From: Williamsia sp.
Lineage (GTDB): Bacteria; Bacteroidota; Bacteroidia; Chitinophagales; Chitinophagaceae
NCBI GenBank assembly: GCA_015069695.1
Contig: JADCRZ010000015.1
Location: 62,001 to 126,000, forward strand
DNA: 64,000 nucleotides
Direction of reading: 5' to 3'
The position numbers were made by a program, and so were the translations under genes. The notes below the pieces were generated by a model, which worked only from the letters and a program-made list of their open reading frames with translations, had not been told where the DNA came from and ran no database searches. Numbering within the stretch: position 1 is the first letter of the stretch; each line of letters starts with the position of its first letter. Shown in pieces: positions 28,801 to 36,751 of this stretch.

Positions 28801-30204
28801 CAGCAGGATGGGCAGGTAAACGATGACGATGATGGCCTGCCCGAATACAGCTGCGTTCATGAGTTTGCTCGTGGAACTTCTTACCTCTTCATTCATCTGT
28901 TCGCCGGTGAGCCGGTCCCTGTCCTTGAAGAGGCTGTTCTGGTGCAGGTGATGCATCACTGCTTCCACGATGATCACCGCGCCATCCACGATCAATCCAA
29001 AGTCGAGCGCACCCAGGCTCATGAGGTTGCCGCTTACGCCAAACAAGTTCATCATGCTGATGGCAAACAGCATGGCGAGCGGGATGACGGATGCAACAAG
29101 GAGTCCGGCCCGGAGGTTTCCAAGAAACAGGATAAGGATAAACACCACGATCAGCGCGCCTTCCAGCAGGTTTCGTTTTACGGTGCTGATGGCATTGTTC
29201 ACCATTTTTGTTCTATCGAGAAAGGCCTCTATCTCCACACCTGCGGGCAGGGTTTTCCGGATCTCCCCGATCTTTTCCTTGACCGCTTCGATCACTTTCG
29301 AAGAGTTCTCTCCTTTGAGCATCATGACCACCGCCCCGGCCACTTCTCCCTGGTCGTTGTAACACATGGCACCGTACCGGGTAGCGGTACCGTATTGTAC
29401 ATTCCCGATGTTCCGGATAAGGACCGGCGTGCCGTCCGGAAGGGTTTTTACCACGATCCCTTCAATGTCTTCCCGCGTCTTTACCAATCCGGAGGAGCGG
29501 ATATACAGCACCACCGGACCCTTTTCTATGTAAGCACCGCCGGTGTTCTGGCTGTTTTTTTCCAAAGCCGAAAAAACATCGGAGATCGTCAGGCCGTATG
29601 ATTTAAGCTGGTCCGGGTTCACGCCGATCTCATATTGTTTGAGCTGTCCCCCGAAACTGCTCACGTCTGCAATGCCGGGTGTGCCGAGCAACTGCCGCCG
29701 CACGATCCAGTCCTGGATCGTCCTGAGTTCCATTGCTGTGTATTTGCCTTCATAGCCCTTTTGGGGCTTTAAAACATATTGAAAGATCTCTCCCAGTCCG
29801 GTGGTAACCGGTCCGAGGGAAGGTGTACCCAGTCCGGCCGGTATCTGGCTCTGTACCTGCAGGAGCCGTTCGCTCACCTGTTGGCGGGCCCAGTACACAT
29901 CGGTTCTATCGTTGAATACGATGGTGATGATAGACAGGCCGAAGCGGGAAAAGGAGCGTTGTTCGATGATGCCGGGAATGTTGCGGGTAGCGGTTTCGAT
30001 CGGAAAGGTGATCAACCTTTCGATGTCGCTGGCGCCCAGGGAGGGTGAGGATGTGATGACGAGCACCTGGTTATTGGTAATATCAGGCACGGCGTCTATG
30101 GGTAAGCGTGCGGTATTGTAGATACCCCAGGCAATCAGCGCAAGCACCATGATACCCACGATCAGTTTGTTGTAGATAGAAAAAGCAATGATCCTGTTGA
30201 GCAT
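25804..30204 (-). CDS. CzcA/CusA-family heavy-metal RND pump fused to a TolC-like outer-membrane factor
   Basis: 1466 residues, about 420 longer than a stand-alone pump. Residues 1 to about 1045 are the 12-helix HME-type RND proton antiporter, with the helix-4 motif DFGLIVDGAVIIVE (about 401-414). In the usual HME grouping this D/D/E pattern fits divalent cations (Zn, Co, Cd or Ni), while Cu/Ag pumps have an AIGAMVDAA-type helix. A second hydrophobic segment with signal-peptide character (about 1055-1072, ending PAYTQ) precedes a TolC/CusC-like efflux factor (about 1078-1466) with two long helical repeats. Such fusions are known in Bacteroidota. Presumably cleaved after export. Operon with the adaptor (10 bp) and a small upstream gene (92 bp). 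Confidence 0.93.
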   Translation of the reverse strand: MLNRIIAFSIYNKLIVGIMVLALIAWGIYNTARLPIDAVPDITNNQVLVITSSPSLGASDIERLITFPIETATRNIPGIIEQRSFSRFGLSIITIVFNDRTDVYWARQQVSERLLQVQSQIPAGLGTPSLGPVTTGLGEIFQYVLKPQKGYEGKYTAMELRTIQDWIVRRQLLGTPGIADVSSFGGQLKQYEIGVNPDQLKSYGLTISDVFSALEKNSQNTGGAYIEKGPVVLYIRSSGLVKTREDIEGIVVKTLPDGTPVLIRNIGNVQYGTATRYGAMCYNDQGEVAGAVVMMLKGENSSKVIEAVKEKIGEIRKTLPAGVEIEAFLDRTKMVNNAISTVKRNLLEGALIVVFILILFLGNLRAGLLVASVIPLAMLFAISMMNLFGVSGNLMSLGALDFGLIVDGAVIIVEAVMHHLHQNSLFKDRDRLTGEQMNEEVRSSTSKLMNAAVFGQAIIVIVYLPILLLQGIEGKMFRPMAQTVVFAILGAFLLSLTYVPMMSSLVLSKKKISKPGFADRIMARLEKGYLRVLGKALSYPRTVILSAGGLFAVALVVILNMGGEFIPTLEEGDFAVDTRVLTGSSLTTTIKATRQAAHILLTRFPEVQKVVTKIGSGEIPTDPMTMDASDMMVILHPKKQWTSAGSFQELAEKMSHALEDVPGITTGFEFPVQMRFNELMTGGRQDVICKIFGEDLDTLASYASRIGAIAGRIAGAKDLYVEAQTGLPQIEVNYNRAALSQYGISVSEVNNTLQAAFAGAVSGQVFENEKRFDLVVRLNNQNRQNLADVQNLLIPTSKGAQIPLQQVADVAIKVGPNQIQRENAERRITVGFNVRGKDVQTVVNSLQKKIASQVRLPPGYYITYGGQFENLIEAKKRLSIAVPVSLLLIFLLLYFAFSSFSEGFLIFSAIPLSAIGGVLSLSLRGMPFSISAGVGFIALFGIAVLNGIVLLSEFNQLEKNGVSDVPERIRRGTSTRLRPVLMTAAVASLGFLPMAMSNGAGAEVQRPLATVVIGGLLTATLLTLVVLPALYLVLHKLLAKKIFTQGAFKFLGSKSKSLILFATLITAGSIKPAYTQERRISLEEALQTGLRGNLSVQAARLQTRSLQTLEKSAFDIPFTIVQAEYGQINTIANDTRFTVTQTSSFPVVYKRQHAVLAAQTGSGVLNEQVIRLNVKKQIVDLYYEMLLMLQKKSLLQKADSLFAAFALRQEQRFNTGESNIVEKTAADAQRGQIADQLQQLEADLHIVQSQFAYLLNSRERYLPTPVPLKMALISLPDTGAVTSYPVIQAKKQQQKILRQEIQLYKARKLPLVNIGYNNQSLIGFQNVNGNNKYFGASSRFSSVIAGISIPLFYTAANARIYAGRLQLSAVETEYADTVSRHQALLRQLVLRYGSNGRTLAYFENTALKQAALLSENATLQFGNGAISFLEWTLIINQSIGLQAEYINALAEWNKTVSELNTYTPNY

Positions 30205-30243
30205 AGAAACTGTTCTTAATCATTGTTAGCAATAAAAGACAGG

Positions 30244-30280
30244 CCTGTATGCCGGGCAGCTTGAATGGCCTGCATACAGG
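30244..30280 (-). repeat. Intercistronic hairpin in the metal efflux operon
   Basis: Perfect 9-bp inverted repeat CCTGTATGC / GCATACAGG with a 19-nt spacer, between the small upstream gene and the pump gene. No T-run follows on the minus strand, so it is more likely an mRNA processing or stability element than a terminator. Confidence 0.45.
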
Positions 30281-30296
30281 GTTACAGCATGTATGT

Positions 30297-30686
30297 TCAG
30301 CAGCAGCGGGGAGGCTGGAAGATGTCGTTGTAGTGGGCGGCCGGTATCCAGGAAGGGTGAAAATGGGGATGGTACAAAAGGGGCTGCGCAGGCGGAACAG
30401 TGGGCAGGGTGATGTGGAACGGAATGGTGATCAGGTGGCTGTTGCAGATAAGCAGGGCGCCGGCGTTGGTTTTAAAAGGCAGTTGCATGTCCCGGGCGTA
30501 GTCCGGATCTTTTGTGTCATCGTTGAAGTAATGCTCCCGCATAAAGCGGAGAAAAGAAAAATCCTTGTAAAATTCACCATGTTCCCGGAAATGTTCCATG
30601 AGCACAGGCAGCTTCATCAACTGGCACAATTCTGTTTTTGTGAGCAGCAGCAAGGAGAGAAACAGTATGGCGGAGATCCGTCGCAT
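30297..30686 (-). CDS. Small exported His/Cys-tailed protein of the metal efflux operon
   Basis: 129 residues. N-terminal signal-like helix MRRISAILFLSLLLLTKTELC, then a soluble segment containing KLPVLMEHFREHGEFYKDFSFLRFMREHYFND and DMQLPFKTNAGALLICN. The C-terminal part is rich in His and Pro (HPHFHPSWIPAAHYNDIFQPPRCC) and ends in a Cys-Cys pair. Short proteins of this kind, with the 'LPFK' motif and an 'H-x-x-x-I-x-x-P-P' end, often precede CusA-type operons in Bacteroidota. The His/Cys tail suggests metal binding, which is inference. First gene of the operon, no promoter motif found in the 274 bp upstream. Confidence 0.72.
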   Translation of the reverse strand: MRRISAILFLSLLLLTKTELCQLMKLPVLMEHFREHGEFYKDFSFLRFMREHYFNDDTKDPDYARDMQLPFKTNAGALLICNSHLITIPFHITLPTVPPAQPLLYHPHFHPSWIPAAHYNDIFQPPRCC

Positions 30687-30960
30687 TGACAGCCTAAATT
30701 AAGGAATTCCGGGTTTTAAACATATTCCGCAGCACAAATACTCCGCAGAAGAAGATATATACACGAAAATGGCTTGTGGTTTGTCTATTCAAGGTCCGGA
30801 CATTGGTCCCTTTCCTGAGAAACAGGCAATGGTCTTCAGCATGTATTGATGGAAGAACTATTCCCGGTTGGACATTGAATTTATGGCTTTAGTTCTTATC
30901 TTCAACTGCTAAAAGTACCAGCTGCGGTTCTGGGGCGGAATGTTATTTAAACAGTTATAT

Positions 30961-31572
30961 ATGAAGAGGGTACTGCTTCCGGCAATTTTAGGTTTATTAA
31001 TGACCACTTCGTTTGCTCAAACAGCAAAGCATAGTTGGATAGCAGGAGGAACAGCACTTTTCTCTTCGAAATCCTATAGCACAACAGTATGGGCTACCGG
31101 AGACAGTGCTGTTGGACTCCGGAGTACTCATGTAAACTTTTCACCTGACCTTGGCTATTTTATTTCAGATAAGTTTGTTGCCGGAATAAAACTTTTATAT
31201 GCAGTTAACACATCAAAACTATTGCATACAAGAGATCCCAAGCGGAGTCAGTATACTGATTATGGTGTTGGTCCGTTTGTGCGGTACTACTTTCTGCCCC
31301 AAAAGAAGAAATTCAATTTTTTGGTAGATGGTAGCTATCAAGTTGGGGTTGAGAGAGGAAAGGTCATAATCTATGTTGACGGACAACCTGCTTTTTCACG
31401 GTTGGAGAAATACAGCGGGCACGTTTTTTCCATTGCCGGGGGGCCTGTTGTGAACCTAAATTCATCTGTCGGTTTTGAGCTCTTTTTCGGCTATACAAGA
31501 TCAAAGTATAAAAGCTATGGAAGCAACAATAAAATCCTGATGGGCGGGCTCGGTTTTCAGGTTTATTTGTAA
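30961..31572 (+). CDS. Outer-membrane beta-barrel protein
   Basis: 203 residues from ATG 30961, chosen over an in-frame ATG at 30940 because it begins the signal peptide MKRVLLPAILGLLMTTSFAQ. The mature part has amphipathic strands of a small eight-strand barrel: SPDLGYFISDKFVAGIKLLYAV, YGVGPFVRYYFLP, NFLVDGSYQVGVE, SVGFELFFGYT, ending GGLGFQVYL with a C-terminal aromatic-type strand. Related to porin-family barrels of unknown role. Local base composition is more AT-rich than the flanking metal-efflux genes, the start of an AT-richer accessory stretch that runs to about 33.9 kb. Confidence 0.75.
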   Translation: MKRVLLPAILGLLMTTSFAQTAKHSWIAGGTALFSSKSYSTTVWATGDSAVGLRSTHVNFSPDLGYFISDKFVAGIKLLYAVNTSKLLHTRDPKRSQYTDYGVGPFVRYYFLPQKKKFNFLVDGSYQVGVERGKVIIYVDGQPAFSRLEKYSGHVFSIAGGPVVNLNSSVGFELFFGYTRSKYKSYGSNNKILMGGLGFQVYL

Positions 31573-31644
31573 TCTGGTGCGCAAATAGAAGAGCATGCCG
31601 GCGTACAAGCATTCGCATATATAACCCACATACAACAGAACAGA

Positions 31645-32043
31645 ATGATGCTAAAAAACAACCCTACGCATTTTGCTCCTGAACTGCATATTCCCAATGG
31701 AACAACTGACATTGACTTTTACAAAAAGTTAGGTGCAACAGAGCATTTTTGTTTGCGCAACGATGACGGAAGCGTGCACGTGGCAGAACTGGACATCGAT
31801 GGCGCCGTTTTTCATCTCCACGAAACAATGCATTGGTTTGGTGCGCTTGAACCAATCGATGCAAAGGGAGTAACAGCCGTTATTGGCTTGTTTGTTCCGG
31901 ATGTGGACGCACTTATGCGGACAGCCATCCTGGCAGGAGCAGCAGAGATCACGCCTGCAACAGACCACAGTTATGGTTACAGACAGGGCATGTTCAAAGA
32001 TCCATTTGGACATTACTGGCAGATACAGAAAAGGATATCCTAG
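31645..32043 (+). CDS. VOC-family (glyoxalase/PhnB-like) protein
   Basis: 132 residues. The paired beta-alpha-beta-beta-beta units of the vicinal oxygen chelate fold are visible: APELHIPNGTTDIDFYKKLGATEHFCLRNDDGSVHVAELDIDGAVFHLHE and then VTAVIGLFVPDVDALMRTAILAGAAEI ... MFKDPFGHYWQIQK. The ending DPFGHYWQI is typical of PhnB-type members. Substrate unknown. ATG ATG start at 31645/31648. Confidence 0.85.
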   Translation: MMLKNNPTHFAPELHIPNGTTDIDFYKKLGATEHFCLRNDDGSVHVAELDIDGAVFHLHETMHWFGALEPIDAKGVTAVIGLFVPDVDALMRTAILAGAAEITPATDHSYGYRQGMFKDPFGHYWQIQKRIS

Positions 32044-32069
32044 TACATGCAGGTGAAAATCGATCTATT

Positions 32070-32531
32070 TTGCGATCTATTAAAGCTATATTGATTGGCC
32101 AGCTGGTTTTTTTGATAGCGGTTTCCTGCAGAGGAATACATGATAGACACAACAGTTCATCCGCAGGTACGTCCGTGAACGCACCAATCGGGTTGGAGAA
32201 CTTTGAGCATGGCGGAATCGTATTTCAAAAGCATTGTTCACCTTGTCACAATTCCCCGTACAAAAGTATCGATGGTGCAAACATTTTCATTGGTCTGTTT
32301 GACAGGTTCCCTGAGCCGGCTGATAGCTATTTCAGGAAGTTCATCCTGAATGGCCCATCCCTTAAGCAATCAGGCGACACTTATCAGCGTCAGTTGCAGG
32401 ATAGGTTTGTGGCTAGCTGTACGCACGATTATAGCCGACAACTCTCCGGGATGGAGGTTAAAGAAATATTTTTGTATCTGAAGGTTATGAATCGCTCGGA
32501 GGAAAAGTTAAGGCATCCTAATACCTATTAG
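32070..32531 (+). CDS. Small c-type cytochrome lipoprotein (TTG start)
   Basis: 153 residues. The signal peptide ends with lipobox AVSC, so a lipid-anchored periplasmic protein. One haem attachment motif CSPCH (about residue 57, preceded by GGIVFQKH) fits a cytochrome c class I fold. A later Met (SGMEVKEIFLYLK) could be the axial ligand. It begins with TTG at 32070; the nearby ATG and GTG codons are out of frame. 26 bp after the VOC gene. Possible electron carrier, partner unknown. Confidence 0.75.
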   Translation: MRSIKAILIGQLVFLIAVSCRGIHDRHNSSSAGTSVNAPIGLENFEHGGIVFQKHCSPCHNSPYKSIDGANIFIGLFDRFPEPADSYFRKFILNGPSLKQSGDTYQRQLQDRFVASCTHDYSRQLSGMEVKEIFLYLKVMNRSEEKLRHPNTY

Positions 32532-32848
32532 GAAGCAACTTTGCAGTCGTCGTGGTGTTGGCGCCAGCTTGTTAACATTTGTAAGCAAAAAGGCTTTCGT
32601 TCCGGCAAACCGGCTAGTTTCAGCAGCATATGTTTTGTATACTGGCGAAATATATGGCATTAGGTAGGGGTATATAGTACAGGAGATCCCCGCCAAAACA
32701 CCAGTCCTTAAGGAAAAAATCACCTCGAGTTCAAGACTAGGTTAGCGCTTGGGTTGTCAAGAAACCTTCTCAATGTATAATCGGGTAACAACAACCAATT
32801 TTCTTCCGCGCGCTAAAGAGATCCGTCAGTACACCAGAACCCTGCTGT
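32532..32848. other. Intergenic region without recognisable gene
   Basis: 317 bp, AT-rich, with stop codons in all frames apart from a 71-codon minus-strand frame that lacks coding character. No promoter box fitting TTTG-N19-21-TAnnTTTG, terminator, or phage/IS feature is visible. It separates the cytochrome gene from an immunity-like pair and may be remnant DNA of a lost toxin gene (speculation). Confidence 0.4.
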
Positions 32849-33235
32849 ATGAACAACATACAAATGAAAGAATCACACAGAAAATTTAAGGAAGCATTCG
32901 ACGAGCTTTATGCTTTCAATATCCAAGACAAAATTAATTTTTTAGAAGCCCTTCTTTACTTTTTTACAATCTCCGGTCGGGGTATATGGTCAGCTGAGAA
33001 CTTTATTGATGCGGAAAAGGTGGAAGCGTTCAAATGGATGAACGAGTTATTGCATAGAATTTGGAATATCCAGTTTGGGCTAAAACGAGGTGAAGACGAT
33101 GATAGTATAACAAGATTGTATAACAACATGAAGTTTTATAGTGAGCAGTCCGATTTATTGAAGATGCACCTGGTGCCCAGTATTGTAGGAGCGTTCGAAC
33201 ATTTCAACAATAAGAACCCCCCCGAAAATGACTGA
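32849..33235 (+). CDS. Hypothetical protein of an immunity-like gene pair
   Basis: 128 residues, no signal peptide. Largely helical: HRKFKEAFDELYAFNIQDKINFLEALLYFFTISGRGIWSAENFIDAEKVEAFKWMNELLHRIWNIQF. I do not recognise the family. Its stop overlaps the start of the SUKH-like gene by 8 bp, so the two are coupled. Small acidic helical proteins next to SUKH genes are often immunity proteins of polymorphic toxins or contact-dependent systems; here that is only inferred from position. AT-rich codon use compared with the flanking MscS gene. Confidence 0.6.
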   Translation: MNNIQMKESHRKFKEAFDELYAFNIQDKINFLEALLYFFTISGRGIWSAENFIDAEKVEAFKWMNELLHRIWNIQFGLKRGEDDDSITRLYNNMKFYSEQSDLLKMHLVPSIVGAFEHFNNKNPPEND

Positions 33236-33929
33236 ACAACTTAGACGAATACAGGCAAAAATCAAAGCGCTTAAAGGGTTAGACAAAGGCTTGACCCTGT
33301 TTGGTTCCCAGAGACATAAATACCTGCTTAATCCCACTCTTCCGGTTCAGAGGATCAAGCAGTTTGAGCAAGCCTGTCATGTAAGCTTACCCATTGAGTA
33401 TGTACAGTTCATGACCGAGCTTGGAAACGGCGGGGTTGGGCCATTCTATGGACTTGAGCCGTTTGAAAATGCCTTGTTTGATGACCTGGACTACAAGCGG
33501 CCTGACTCTTTGCTGGATCCGTCAAAACCTTTCTTGCATACAGAAGCCTGGAACCTGGAGTTTCACTCCACTGCGGACGAGGACACAAACGAAGAAGAAT
33601 ACGAGCAACAAAGATTGAAGTTTGAAGAAACCTATTATGACCCGGCGCAAAGGAACGGTGTACTGGCAATATGCAACTTCGGCTGCGCCATTAGCTTGAA
33701 CTTGGTCGTTAACGGGCAGGAATACGGTTATATATGGACAGACGATCGAGGGAGCGACAAGGGAATTTATCCTTCTCAAGAACTCGGCAATAAAGGAAGA
33801 ATAGGTTTTCTGAACTGGTATGAATTATGGCTCGACAATTCCCTGAACGAGCTCAAAGCCACACTTTCCCTCCCACCTGAAAACAGTACAGAGATGCAAG
33901 GTAAAAGGCCGTGGTGGATACGGTGGTAA
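33228..33929 (+). CDS. SMI1/KNR4 (SUKH) family protein, probable immunity protein
   Basis: 233 residues, cytosolic. The SUKH core is clear: RIKQFEQACHVSLPIEYVQFMTELGNGGVGPFYGLEPFENALFDDL (about 38-85), then AICNFGCAISLNLVVNGQEYGYIWTDDRGSDKGIYP (about 145-180) and FLNWYELWLDNSL. SUKH proteins are the commonest immunity proteins against polymorphic nuclease toxins, but also occur as stand-alone orphans. No toxin gene (Rhs, PT-HINT, LXG or similar) is in this window. Overlaps the preceding hypothetical by 8 bp. Confidence 0.85.
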   Translation: MTEQLRRIQAKIKALKGLDKGLTLFGSQRHKYLLNPTLPVQRIKQFEQACHVSLPIEYVQFMTELGNGGVGPFYGLEPFENALFDDLDYKRPDSLLDPSKPFLHTEAWNLEFHSTADEDTNEEEYEQQRLKFEETYYDPAQRNGVLAICNFGCAISLNLVVNGQEYGYIWTDDRGSDKGIYPSQELGNKGRIGFLNWYELWLDNSLNELKATLSLPPENSTEMQGKRPWWIRW

Positions 33930-33988
33930 TAAGCCATGAAACCGTCAATAACAAACAGGTCGGGGGAAACTGTTTAACTTGCCGGATT

Positions 33989-36361
33989 ATGAGAGACCGT
34001 TTGAAAACTGCCCTGTCTTATATCAGTGTGCCTGTACTGCTGCTGTTCTTTCATGTTGTGTCTGCCCAGCAGCAACCAAACTGGCGGCTCCGCATGCAGG
34101 CTGATTCTGCTGTTCAGCTGCTGCTCGATTCATCTATCAGCGACAACGACATCCTCAACGAATTCCAGAAAACCTTCGAGACCCTCAATGAAGTGCAGGA
34201 CGCTTCTGCAATCGGGTTCGATGCCAGAACCGTAGAACGCCAACTGCCTGAAATTACCCGCAACCTCCAGATCATCCGCAATGGGGTAGGACAGTTCAAC
34301 AGCAGCGCCAGTATCCGCAACCTGCAGATGTTCCAACTGATGCTTAACCAGATCAACAGCGATCTCAGGCATGGAAAGAACGTGCTGGAAGCCTATCATA
34401 GAAAACTGACCAGCGAGCGGGAGCGCATGCGTGGCTTCCGAAGAAACACCATTCTGCGCGCCATGATCCGCGATACGGTTATGCGCAGGAACTACGGGAA
34501 CCAGCTGCGTGAAATGCGCAGCAAGTTCAAGGCAGCCCGGCTGGCAAACACCACCGGACTTACCTATATCGGCAAGCTGCAAAGCCAGAATTCTGCCGGT
34601 GAACTGACATGCACGGAGCTTATCAACACAGTGGAAGATCAGCTCAGGAACAGTGCCGCCCAGCTTTTCAGCAATGAGTACGGCTATATCTGGGAGCCTG
34701 CTCCCCCAGAAGCGGTTCAACGCATGCGGATGGCTGGTCAGTCTTTTGAAGGACAGCGCGAGCTGTTTGCTTATTATTTCCGCACCAATTGGTACAAGCG
34801 GGTATTGTGGTTGTGCGTGGCCTTGCTGTTCTTCTTCTGGATCACCCGCAACTACGCCTCTCTCCGGCGGAGCGGCCAGCTGCAAACGCTGGATGCTTTT
34901 TCCTTTCGTTTCCTCACCAACCGGCCGCTCGCCGGTTCCCTGGTTTTTATCTGCGCCCTGGCTCCCCTGTTCGACATGCATCCGCCAGCCTCCTATATAG
35001 AACTGGTCCAGCTGATCTTTGTAATATCGCTGACGGTGCTTCTGCGAAGACGCTGGCCGCGCGATCTTTTCCGCTATTGGCTAGGTATCGTGCTGTTGTT
35101 TCTGGCCGTGTCGTTTGCACGCCTGATAACGGCGCCGGATACCTGGCAGCGCATCATCCTGCTTCTGCTGAGCGGCGCATCTGTCGGGTTTGGCATCGCG
35201 TTCCTTTTGCGCATCCGCCGTCATACGCTGATCGCGGTATTTACCCGGGTGATAACCGTCATCTATGTGCTGGTGAACGCACTCGCGTTTTACTGCTGTA
35301 TCAGCGGCCGCATCACCTTGTATCATATCCTGGGCACGGCCGCTGTCTTCGGCTTAACACAGGCGATCGGTCTTTCTGTGTTCATCCGCCTGGTGGTAGA
35401 AGCTTTTCTGCTGCAGGTGCAAACAAGCCGTATTCATGGCGGGTTCGGGACTTATTTTTCCTCCGAGGCCATCGAACGCAGATCAAAGCAGATTCTGCTG
35501 GTGGTAGCCGTCGTACTCTGGATCATCGTGTTTACCACCGACCTGAACCTGTATTCCAGCCTGTACAATGGACTTGTTGACCTGCTCACAACACGCCGGA
35601 CGATCGGCAGCACGGCTTTCACCGCCGGCAATGTGTTGTTGTTTTTTGTGATCATCTGGATCGCCAACCTCCTGCAGAAATACATTGCGTATTTTATGGG
35701 CAGCGTAGGCAACGATTTGGAAACCAGCGACAAGGCCCGTGGCTCGCGGCTCCTGCTCACGCGCCTGCTGCTGCTCACCATTGGCTTTTTGCTGGCCATT
35801 GCCGCATCCGGGTTGCCGCTCGACAAGATCACCATCGTGCTGGGTGCGCTCGGTGTGGGTATCGGTCTTGGATTACAGAACATCGTTAACAACCTTGTAT
35901 CGGGCGTTATCCTCATCTTTGAACGCCCGCTGCAGGTAGGAGACCTGATCGAAACGGCCAATAAACGGGGACGCGTACGCGAAATCGGCATCCGCTCAAG
36001 CCGGCTGCTAACGCCTGATGGGGCCGAGATCGTTATTCCGAACGGAGACATGCTGTCCGGTGCCGTCACCAACTGGACGCTGAGCGATGACTACATGCGC
36101 ATCTCCCTTTCCTGCAAAATAACAGTGTCAGCCGATCAGCTGGATACCATCCGGCAAGAGATCCGGGAAACGATCACCCAACACCCGCTCACCGTTCCAG
36201 GCCGTGATCCGGAGATCCTGCTAAACGGTGTAAACGCCCAGGTAGCCGATTTTACCTTGAAATGCTGGTGCAACAACATCAGCAAATCAGATCAGTTCAA
36301 AAGCGAGCTTACAGAAACTTTCTACCGCTTGTTTGAAAAAGACAATATTCAGCTGATGTAA
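33989..36361 (+). CDS. Large mechanosensitive channel of the MscS family
   Basis: 790 residues from ATG 33989. A GTG in frame at 33911 would overlap the SUKH gene and add a non-signal leader, so it is rejected. Signal peptide ending VVSAQQQ, a periplasmic helical domain to about residue 270, about ten membrane helices, then the MscS pore helix TM3 region LGALGVGIGLGLQNIVNNLVSGVILIFERPLQVGDLIE (about 630-667) and the beta domain (GRVREIGIRSSRLLTPDGAEIVIPNGDML). The C-terminal cytoplasmic cage is complete. Size and layout are like MscK/YbiO-type osmoprotective channels. 27 bp of non-coding sequence separate it from the SUKH gene start-to-stop context, with no clear promoter. Confidence 0.93.
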   Translation: MRDRLKTALSYISVPVLLLFFHVVSAQQQPNWRLRMQADSAVQLLLDSSISDNDILNEFQKTFETLNEVQDASAIGFDARTVERQLPEITRNLQIIRNGVGQFNSSASIRNLQMFQLMLNQINSDLRHGKNVLEAYHRKLTSERERMRGFRRNTILRAMIRDTVMRRNYGNQLREMRSKFKAARLANTTGLTYIGKLQSQNSAGELTCTELINTVEDQLRNSAAQLFSNEYGYIWEPAPPEAVQRMRMAGQSFEGQRELFAYYFRTNWYKRVLWLCVALLFFFWITRNYASLRRSGQLQTLDAFSFRFLTNRPLAGSLVFICALAPLFDMHPPASYIELVQLIFVISLTVLLRRRWPRDLFRYWLGIVLLFLAVSFARLITAPDTWQRIILLLLSGASVGFGIAFLLRIRRHTLIAVFTRVITVIYVLVNALAFYCCISGRITLYHILGTAAVFGLTQAIGLSVFIRLVVEAFLLQVQTSRIHGGFGTYFSSEAIERRSKQILLVVAVVLWIIVFTTDLNLYSSLYNGLVDLLTTRRTIGSTAFTAGNVLLFFVIIWIANLLQKYIAYFMGSVGNDLETSDKARGSRLLLTRLLLLTIGFLLAIAASGLPLDKITIVLGALGVGIGLGLQNIVNNLVSGVILIFERPLQVGDLIETANKRGRVREIGIRSSRLLTPDGAEIVIPNGDMLSGAVTNWTLSDDYMRISLSCKITVSADQLDTIRQEIRETITQHPLTVPGRDPEILLNGVNAQVADFTLKCWCNNISKSDQFKSELTETFYRLFEKDNIQLM

Positions 36362-36363
36362 AG

Positions 36364-36385
36364 AAAGCTGTTCTTCGCAAGCTTT
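36364..36385 (+). terminator. Weak terminator-like hairpin after the MscS gene
   Basis: AAAGCT / AGCTTT stem of 6 bp with a 10-nt loop just downstream of the stop codon, followed by GGTTGGTTTTTT (36392-36403). The T-run is 12 nt from the stem, so this is only a weak candidate. Confidence 0.3.
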
Positions 36386-36751
36386 GTTTAGGGTTGGTTT
36401 TTTCAATAAGAAATGGAAGTATCAAAGAAAACCTGTAGCTTCATGTCTCACAGAACAGCCGCCAGGTTTTCCACCAGTGATATTTTAAATCAGCAAGCCC
36501 AGGAATTATCTCATCCAAGCACAGAACAAAGTAGATTGTTTTTTCCTAAGGATGGTTTGTACTTCATCGATTGTTCACGAGGAGCATTCACTGTCCGCCT
36601 ATTACAGACCCTCTCAACATACGCATTTTTTTGCAGCACGGGTGATCATACACCGAGAAATGACAGCAGGTCAAAAGTAAATTTCGCGCTTGAATGTGCG
36701 GGGTATAAAAAGCTCCATTTGTAAATCCGGTCTTTTAAAAAAAAATCTGTT
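36386..36751. other. Intergenic region before the unknown 728-residue protein
   Basis: Long non-coding stretch. A 103-codon plus-strand frame (36413-36724) exists, but its composition is not protein-like and it has no recognisable start signal. No clear promoter boxes. The 3' end is A-rich (36740-36748) just before the next ATG. Confidence 0.35.

Noticed and set aside
25804-30204. Copper/silver-specific CusA
   Set aside because: Helix-4 motif is DFG...DGA, which fits divalent-metal pumps; Cu/Ag specificity is not supported by sequence.
32508-32723. 71-codon minus-strand frame in the gap before the immunity-like pair
   Set aside because: Overlaps the cytochrome gene end, lacks coding character.
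36413-36724. 103-codon plus-strand frame before the 728-residue protein
   Set aside because: Low-quality composition, no recognisable domain, no promoter; probably chance.
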